Source: Chlorops oryzae (Eukaryota; Arthropoda; Insecta; Diptera; Chloropidae). From it: a DNA stretch of 64,000 nt. Every line of letters starts with the position of its first letter. Position 1 is the stretch's first letter. The notes beneath the pieces were generated by a model. It searched no databases. It was given only the letters and a program-made list of their open reading frames with translations, and was not told the origin of the DNA. The translations under genes were made by a program, and so were the position numbers. The stretch spans positions 162,119,379 to 162,183,378 of the forward strand of contig CM035806.1 of assembly GCA_020466095.1 (NCBI GenBank). The letters are read 5' to 3'. Shown here piece after piece: positions 58,074-64,000 of this stretch.

Positions 58074-58493
58074 TTAGTGGTATTCAAGCAGCTGTGGAAA
58101 TTCGAATGTGCAAATTTTGCACTGGCAAAAGTTTCCACTTTTGCATGAACGACCGTGTTAGCAAGGTGTTTAAAGTAGGCGCGATATTAGCGAATTTGAA
58201 AACATTATAGCTTTAATTACATAAGAATAGGTAGTTAGTTTAACCCATTTTAGGCCGGATGCTCGATTTGACGAACAAAGTCAATGGCTATTTGTTGTTG
58301 TCTGCTCAAAATGGGTTAAACAAATTTTTTATATGGCAATGGTTGACGCAGTAGACTTGGGCTTTACAAATTTCCACACAAAATGTCGCAAATTTTGCCC
58401 ATTAAAATCGATGTGCAATTCCATGCCAACAAATTTGCACAAACGCAAAATTTGCGGGGATGCAAAAATTGCACACCTGATTGAATCACACTA
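58074..58493. mobile_element. MITE with TAGTGGTATTCAAGC-type ends, copy 1
   Basis: TAGTGGTATTCAAGCAGCTG at about 58074 and the diverged inverse CACACCTGATTGAATCACAC-TA at 58493. Many TGCAAATTTTGCA-type words inside. A 72-bp TTAA-flanked element (58244-58315) is nested in it. Confidence 0.55.
58244..58315. mobile_element. 72-bp piggyBac-type MITE
   Basis: TTAA-CCCATTTTAG at 58240 and CTCAAAATGGG-TTAA ending at 58319. TIR about 10 bp. Very small; the TTAA and CCC ends are the evidence. Confidence 0.5.
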
Positions 58494-58610
58494 GTGGTAT
58501 TCAAGCAACAGTGCAATCGCAGTGTGCAATATTTGCACTTGTCAAATTGCGTACAAAAAAAGCAGTGCAAATATTGCACACTGCGATTTGCACTGTTGCT
58601 TGAATACCAC
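58494..58610. mobile_element. Perfect-arm MITE with GTGGTATTCAAGC ends, copy 2
   Basis: TA-GTGGTATTCAAGCAACAGTG at 58492 and its complement ending at 58612, with 46- to 48-bp arms almost without mismatch. It abuts copy 1 and shares the intervening TA. Stem words TGCAATATTTGCACT on both arms. Confidence 0.8.
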
Positions 58611-58811
58611 TACTATTGTCTTTTAATAAATTTTAGGCAAATTAAATTAAATTAAATTGAATTTAAAAATAAAAAAAATAAATAAATAAATAAATAAAAA
58701 AAATCAAATAAAATATGTATAAATAAATAACTAGGAATTACTAATTGAATTTGAAGAAGGCTTTGAAGCTTTTGCAATTAAGAACAATATTTTTTGTTGG
58801 TCTATTACTAA

Positions 58812-58953
58812 CCCATTAGCGCCTACACATCAAAATAAAAATCTTCGATTTTTTTATTTTATTTATAATTTTTTATTTATTTATTAAATGCTTGTTTTTA
58901 ATGGTTTTCCAGAAATTCAGTGTTCTCAAACGATATCACTGGCCATTAATGGG
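58812..58953. mobile_element. piggyBac-type MITE, 142 bp
   Basis: CTAA-CCCATTAGCGCC at 58808 (TTAA with one change) and GGCCATTAATGGG-TTAA ending at 58957. Short diverged TIRs. A/T-rich interior. Confidence 0.45.
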
Positions 58954-58992
58954 TTAAATCCATTTGATCATTATCGTCTCTAGGTATATTAA

Positions 58993-59438
58993 CCCTCAGT
59001 TACTAACATGAATTTCATGACACGGCTATTCTAACATCGGTCTCACACACCGAAATAAACATTCACACATATTTTGATGAAATTTTGCATTTTTCTTAGT
59101 TTTTATTAGGGGTATTCACAAAGGCGTGTTAAAAACGTTGGAAAATCGGAAAATTGCGACTTCTTAAAATTTTTGTAAAACTTTTTTGTATCTTGCACAA
59201 CTTTTTAAGCAGTAAAAAATTTTTCGACTTTACGACTTTCCTATTTTCCGACGCCTTTGTGAATACCCCTATTGTGTATAAAAATAAATTAAATATCCCT
59301 TTCCACATCGAAAGCAACAAGAGCACCGATCAAGGCAAAGCTATACAAACAGCGAACGCTCTAGAAGCTGAAATTTTGGCGCACAGAAAGCTTTAAATAA
59401 GTGTTCGATCCATGAGACCGCACGTTAGTAACGGAGGG
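58993..59438. mobile_element. piggyBac-type element, 446 bp
   Basis: TTAA-CCCTCAGTTACTAACATG at 58989 and CGTTAGTAACGGAGGG-TTAA ending at 59442. TIR about 18 bp with one or two changes. A hairpin element (59109-59269) is nested in it. No transposase frame. Confidence 0.75.
59109..59269. mobile_element. 161-bp MITE with GGGGTATTCACAAAGGCG ends
   Basis: TA-GGGGTATTCACAAAGGCG at 59107 and CGCCTTTGTGAATACCCC-TA ending at 59271. Stem words continue (CGGAAAAT/ATTTTCCG). Nested in the piggyBac-type element. The GGTATTC core resembles the 58494 element. Confidence 0.75.
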
Positions 59439-59442
59439 TTAA

Positions 59443-60035
59443 GAGTAAAACTCTACCACAAGCCCTGCGACATGATATCGTCGTCGTGCAGGCTGTGTAT
59501 TGAAAAAGCCTTCAGCTGCTAGTTCAACAATCGCAATTCCCTGGGGCGGAAAGCTCCCTGATTCCGCCAATGCCAACATCCATTTTGATATATGTTTGTA
59601 TGTATGGTATGTATGTGTTTTACATTCATCTTCCATTATGTTATATAATCGTTTAATTTTAGTTTGCGAAACATTACGGTACATTGGTCATGTCCAAAAA
59701 TTTATGCAATTCATTTTCAATTTTCATGTGAATGTTATTGATGAAAACAATGGTATATTTGCACCTTTGTGCTTTGATAAATTGATGTACTTGCTGCTCA
59801 GTGAATCATCATTTAATCCCTTTGCACCTTAATTTGGTTGATTGCACCTAATATTTAGACTTAATTATGTCTACTCTTAGTTATATAACATTTAATTATC
59901 TTCTGTTCTGAACATATTTGATTCCACGATTCATTTTTCAAATTTTCCAATTCGTCATATACACACATATGTACAATATACGTATGTAGGCATGTAGCTA
60001 CGTACATATACATTGTTTTTGAGAAATAAGGAAAT
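59443..60035. other. No firm feature
   Basis: Short frames only. ACATACGTATG-type words occur at 59960-60010. Confidence 0.5.
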
Positions 60036-60315
60036 TATTATTTTCAAATCTCAATTTCGATGAACTCCAATTCACCTGGAATTATAGCTAATCGGATTTC
60101 ATCAGTTCTCCATTAGTTTTCACTTTTCATCCTTCAATGGCGGCATTTCCTGGAAGAAAATCATAACCAAACAAGCAAATGAAAGACGCTCCTTCAAGGC
60201 TTACAAAAACGGATCTTACTTTATTGAAATTCTTGAAATATTACTTGAAATAGTACTTGCTGTCGAAAGCGCTCTTATCAAGTCCCATTGAGTCAAGTAT
60301 TTTCAATTTATTTCC
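60036..60315 (-). repeat. Inverted-repeat arm (partner 54217-54500)
   Basis: Reverse complement of 54217-54500. Beyond 60325 the plus strand has TTTCAG at 60338-60343 and an open frame to 60496 (basic, about 50 codons) which has no counterpart at the left arm and no known motif. Confidence 0.7.
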
Positions 60316-60506
60316 GATAATTGTTTTTCCATTGCAATTTCAGGCAACAATGCCAGGAGCGCTGGATGTTAAGCGCATTTCGTATAAGAAACAAATCAAG
60401 CAAAGCCATTTAGAATTTCCAAAGTTTACCCAGGCTACCTGCTTTAATACGTCAGCAAAAACAAACACCTTATCCGGTACACTCATGTTCGTGTAGCACA
60501 CTTTTA

Positions 60507-60637
60507 GGCCGCAATTATAGTGGAAGCAAAGCTGAAGCTGAAGCGTAAGCTGTCATGTGTTTGTTGTATTTTCGCAACAACAAATACCTGACAGCTTACG
60601 CTTCAGCTTCAGCTTTGCTTCCCCTATAATTGCGGCC
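60507..60637. mobile_element. 131-bp hairpin MITE, PIF/Harbinger-like
   Basis: TTA-GGCCGCAATTATAGTGGAAG at 60504 and the complement ending CTATAATTGCGGCC-TTA at 60640. Arms of about 50 bp, one or two mismatches, and a further small stem in the loop (TTTGTTGT with ACAACAAA). A 3-bp TTA duplication and GGCC ends suit PIF/Harbinger. Confidence 0.75.
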
Positions 60638-60944
60638 TTAATGCAAGGAGTTTTCGGCTCCTTCGCTTTCAAGAGAAAGAGTGATGCTTTGACAAAAAAA
60701 AAAAAAAAACATTCCGAATCATATTGAAGCATAAATGCTATACTTATTACGTGCGGACACACTACGAACACGTATCAAATTACATTCGTCTTCGAATAAT
60801 TATTTTTGATTTTTTTGAGGATATTTGAATGCACTTATGGACTTTTCTTTTCTTAAGTAAAACTTATAAATATTTTAACTTGCCAGCTTACCATAAATGT
60901 TGAAAACGAATATCTCATTTCATTTGGTAAGCCAGCACCTTTAA

Positions 60945-61784
60945 CCCTTCTGCATTCTTTCAAAAAAGTAACACTTTTTGTCTTTTGGGTCAAAATGACC
61001 CAAGATAATAAAAATAATTTTTTTTTTTTTTTAATAAATTTTATTTTATTTTTTGTATAAATTTAAGGTTTTTTGTTTGATATTTATAAAGATAAATATT
61101 ACATTAAGTTATTTTAAGACTTATTTACACAATCTAGGCAGACAATAGCCTTAGTACTATGTGCCTTGCAAACATATTTTCGGCATTTTTCGCAAATAGT
61201 TGAATATTTATTTGAATTTTTATCATGGGGACAAAAGAAACAGCGCTGTCTTTTTCCTGAAGGCTCGATGAAAGACACACGGCTGGCATTCTTACTTGTG
61301 GGAGGAGATTCCGAACCGGATGCCATTTCAAGGGCACGTTCTGACCTTTGTCTTGTGTTTTGAATTGCTTATACAACATTCTTGACCGATTTTCCGTAAG
61401 GTAGTCTTTGCCGTCGCAAAATATGTGGTCTTATCAACTGATTTCCTAGATCCGCGAGGTACAATCGGCGTCTGAACATTTTGTTGCTGTTCCAAGAAGG
61501 GTTAATTTCAGTCCATATAATATAGGAATTTATCATTCTGTCGGCCAACTAAAATATCAATGGGGTCAAAATGACCCACAAACGCTTCATGTGTTTGAAA
61601 AACCTATTTATGCTTCTATGTAAAACAAAAGTAAATTTATTTTATTGTTTTTTAAAGATATCCCATCTATTTGATATTTTTATGGATAAAATAAAACATT
61701 ACGTCAATACAGAAAGTTGAAGTCGGTCATTCAACGAAATTTAATTTGAAATTGGGTCATTTTGACCCAAAGAGTGCAGAAGGG
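60945..61784 (-). mobile_element. piggyBac element with transposase remnant, 840 bp
   Basis: TTAA-CCCTTCTGCATTC at 60941 and GAGTGCAGAAGGG-TTAA ending at 61788. GGGTCAAAATGACCC palindromes lie inside both ends (60996 and 61754), with another at 61562. The partner arm of the inverted repeat (about 63743) has a single TTAA in the same context, an exact empty site. The 5' part of the transposase is deleted. Confidence 0.93.
61114..61540 (-). pseudogene. piggyBac transposase, C-terminal remnant
   Basis: On the minus strand, a stretch with NPSWN, FRRRLYLADLGNQLIRPHI (about 61430-61500) and, after a stop, a 70-codon frame (61114-61326). That frame ends in a cysteine-rich domain: RCFFCPHD, ICEKCRKYVCKAH, VCLDCVNKS. 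The C-x2-C / C-x2-C / C-x2-H / C-x2-C order is that of the piggyBac C-terminal zinc-binding domain that recognises the element's ends. The catalytic aspartates are missing, so it cannot work as a transposase. Confidence 0.85.
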
Positions 61785-62040
61785 TTAACACAAAATTGCA
61801 AACAAAAACATATATGCTCACGATCGATTTTTTAGATGCCGATGAAGCGAAAAATTTGAGGAATTTTCTCTAAAAATAGATTTTCTGTTAAGGTTTAACG
61901 GTCTTCAGAGTCTTATTTTCTTAGCCGACCTTAAAAATATGTGAGAGAACGTGTTAGAGGCGTTCATTTTATTTAATACGAGGGCTAATTCGATCAAACC
62001 GTATGATGCATAGTCGAGATGTGCTTGAAAAAGCCTTTAA

Positions 62041-62975
62041 AAATAACTTTTGAGCTGCCTTATTTATTGGATGGTATCAAATTTGATTGCCGCAAAATTG
62101 TCATCATTGAGAAGATAAAAGTTCATGTTTTGCGTATCTGCCATGGCACATCCATCTAGTTGGAGTTATGTCTAAGGCTTAAAGATTTAATCCGACACAT
62201 CATAGATAATTTGTGTCCGTCTTATAGCCTGCTGACGATGGTGCTTGGAACAGCTTAAAACATCCAATTCGAAAGACGAACAAGATGCCCCACGAATAAT
62301 GCTGTATTGCGATGGGCGAATGAAAGGATGATTCAATGATGGCATAACAATGAACGAATTGCTCAAGTTGAATATTGTGCTTTCGTTACTATTTGAGATA
62401 TACTCAACAACGATTAACGGTGTCGTAGGAGCTTATACATAGCTGACAGAAAATCGCACAAAAGTACCAAATAACATAATCACAGAATTTGAGAATGTGA
62501 AAACTTTAGTCGAAGTTAGCGAGGAACACAGGGTTGGCGAGAGCATCATATAGACGCATCGAAAGGGAGTGCTGTTATTTGGAGTGCCGATGATGACGAC
62601 GACGTCTGATGACAACGGCTCTTGCTGTTTGTGTTCGCTGGAGTCAGAGTCAATTGAAAACGTGCCAGCCATTGGCAATGACGATTAATCGGCTTTCATG
62701 TTTCCGGATTCGATGTGATTGTTGCTCTTGGCCCTTCCGACACGCACATACAGACAAACGAGGAGCACGATAGCGATAACGTTGACAAGGTGGCACGTTG
62801 AGAAAATCCCTCACAAAGGGATCCTTGCAGCATCAACATCAATGGCAGTGGCAGTGGATGTAGCAGCATGTCAGCCGCACAATATCGGTGTCAACTGCTA
62901 TGATTGCCAGGCTAAAGACGGCTCTTCCATATAGTCGTTTTTGTGCGCATATCTGTCTCTCTCTCTCTTCTCTCT

Positions 62976-63006
<31 letters not shown>

Positions 63007-63496
63007 GCGCTTGTCGGCTTGTACGAATTTGTTGACTTTCATTGTTATTTATTATAACAACAATGAACTCCAAAGAGCGCCGCAGCTCAGCGGAATAAAT
63101 GGCCTTTTAGTAACGTTATCTCGTTACCGGGCCAGTCTCACAGCGATGCACAGTGGTATATTTTTATTTCTAAGAAACAAGAGAATACATTGAGTTGTTA
63201 AGAAAAAAAAAAAAAAAATCCAACTATTTTGTCTCTCAAGCAGAAAAAAAAATTCTTATTCCACAGTCTTCCGCATAGAAAAGCCAGACCCACCCACAGT
63301 CAGAACAAAAGCGGGCACCAGAATTTAACTGGCTATGGGCTATTGTCCATGGATTTTTTTTCTTTCTCTTTCATCGACAGCCTTTATTTTTTTTAAAAGC
63401 TCTGAACACGAAGGAAATTTTTTTTGTGGCAGTGTTTTTTGTTTATATTAATTTTTGGGGGGAAAAAAGTTATTTTTAAAGGGGGTACACCAGCTT
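62041..63496. other. Spacer of second inverted repeat
   Basis: Mixed-composition sequence (62040-62930) with short frames and no recognised motif, then the (TC)n tract, then homopolymer-rich sequence (63205-63480). If the whole 60777-63898 is one transposon with 400-bp TIRs, this is its interior, but no transposase was found. Confidence 0.4.
62945..63006. repeat. (TC)n microsatellite
   Basis: Interrupted TC repeat; the arginine/glutamate-rich minus-strand frame over it is an artefact. Confidence 0.9.
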
Positions 63497-63898
63497 TTTC
63501 AAGCACATCTCGACTATGCATCATACGGTTTGATTGAATTAGCCCTCGTATTAAATAAAATGAACGCCTCTAACACCTTCTCTCACATAGTTTCAAGGTC
63601 GGCTAAGAAAATAAGACTCTGAAGACCGTTAAACCTTAACAAAAAACCTATTTTTAGAGAAAATTCCTCAAATTTTTCGCTTCATCGGCATCTAAAAAAT
63701 CGATCGTGAGCAGATATGTTTTTGTTTGCAATTTTGTGTTAAAGGTGCTGGCTTACCAAATGAAATGAGATATTCGTTTTCAGCATTTATGGTAAGCTGG
63801 CAAGTTAAAATATTTATAAGTTTTACTCAAGAAAAGAAAAGTGCATTCAGATGTCCTCGAAAAAATCAAAAATAATTATTCGAAGACGAATGTAATTT
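63497..63898 (-). repeat. Right arm of second large inverted repeat (piggyBac empty site)
   Basis: Reverse complement of the left arm. GTGTTAAAGGTGCTGGC at about 63738-63755 is the uninterrupted target of the piggyBac insertion. Similarity stops at TGTAATTT (63898). No flanking duplication is seen around the pair. Confidence 0.8.
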
Positions 63899-64000
63899 CA
63901 GAAAATTGTCTTGATCCAGGTAATGATCAATAAAGCGATTTCTTTCTTTGAAAGCATGCCTGGGGAAAGTGGCCATTGATGGACCTAACGAAAAGTACAA

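Larger units (their letters stand above)
60777..62040 (+). repeat. Left arm of second large inverted repeat (contains a piggyBac element)
   Basis: AAATTACATTCGTCTTCGAA to CGAGATGTGCTTGAAAAAGC matches 63497-63898 inverted. About 400 bp of arm once the piggyBac element is removed. Small differences only. The spacer 62041-63496 holds unidentified frames and a microsatellite. Confidence 0.8.

Noticed and set aside
62839..63193. Arg/Glu-rich minus-strand and Ser/Leu-rich plus-strand frames
   Set aside because: Produced by the (TC)n tract.
1..64000. CRISPR array
   Set aside because: Direct repeats found are diverged, irregularly spaced or microsatellites; the sequence is eukaryotic.
1..64000. LTR retrotransposon or endogenous retrovirus
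   Set aside because: No long terminal direct repeats, gag/pol/env motifs or primer-binding site were seen; the only reverse transcriptase is of the LINE type.

Overview
This window looks like nuclear DNA from a dipteran fly, probably a higher fly with a large, repeat-rich genome (a tephritid fruit fly would fit, but the species cannot be fixed from the sequence). The signs are high A+T content, long A and T runs, short introns with fly-type splice sites, mariner, piggyBac, hAT and pogo-type elements, tRNA-derived SINEs, and several copies of a dispersed repeat with a (GTCY)n tract and a 3' hairpin like the DINE-1/INE-1 and mini-me elements of flies. There are no bacterial-style genes and no rRNA, genuine tRNA or CRISPR.

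Only one convincing host coding segment is present: the last coding exon (266-759, + strand) of a leucine-rich-repeat cell-surface protein. It starts inside the LRR C-terminal cap and ends in a hydrophobic tail with no cytoplasmic residues, so it is probably GPI-anchored. A 3' UTR follows, with a possible 54-bp intron. The remaining 63 kb is intergenic or intronic and is mostly transposons in several states of decay.

Region by region: 1-10 kb holds hairpin and terminal-inverted-repeat (TIR) elements of the hAT and Tc1 types and unclassified ones. 10-15 kb holds a 0.5-kb foldback and a 0.9-kb direct duplication whose second copy is split by a 1.25-kb element with a TA target-site duplication. 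15-20 kb is mostly unassigned, with a 120-bp-unit tandem repeat and tRNA-like segments. 22.6-24.2 kb is a hAT element with an exact 8-bp target duplication. 24.3-25.0 kb is the first of three elements whose ends carry arrays of TGACA/TGTCA. 25.3-27.7 kb is a pair of DINE-like elements in opposite orientation. 27.7-34.9 kb is a large inverted repeat (about 2.1-kb arms before insertions, 436-bp spacer). Each arm carries its own mariner at a different place, and the other arm keeps the matching empty site.

From 35 to 43 kb there are further DINE-like and TGACA-array copies, a decayed LINE on the minus strand (37.2-39.0 kb), and a four-layer nest at 39.1-40.5 kb: a SINE is broken in its B box by a hAT element, which contains a DINE-like fragment, which contains a pogo/Tigger-type MITE. 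From 45 to 64 kb there are TTAA-flanked piggyBac-type elements (five in total, four of them clustered at 58-62 kb), a PIF/Harbinger-like perfect hairpin, two more large inverted-repeat pairs, and blocks with inflated homopolymers that look like poor sequence. One piggyBac element (60945-61784) keeps the cysteine-rich C-terminus of its transposase and has an exact empty site in the partner arm of its inverted repeat.

The most unusual theme is a set of elements with short TIRs and dense subterminal arrays of one short palindromic word, a different word in each family (TGACA/TGTCA, GCTATA, GTAGAATCTAC, GCGAGAG). Two or three of them carry a tRNA-like Pol III promoter segment in the middle.
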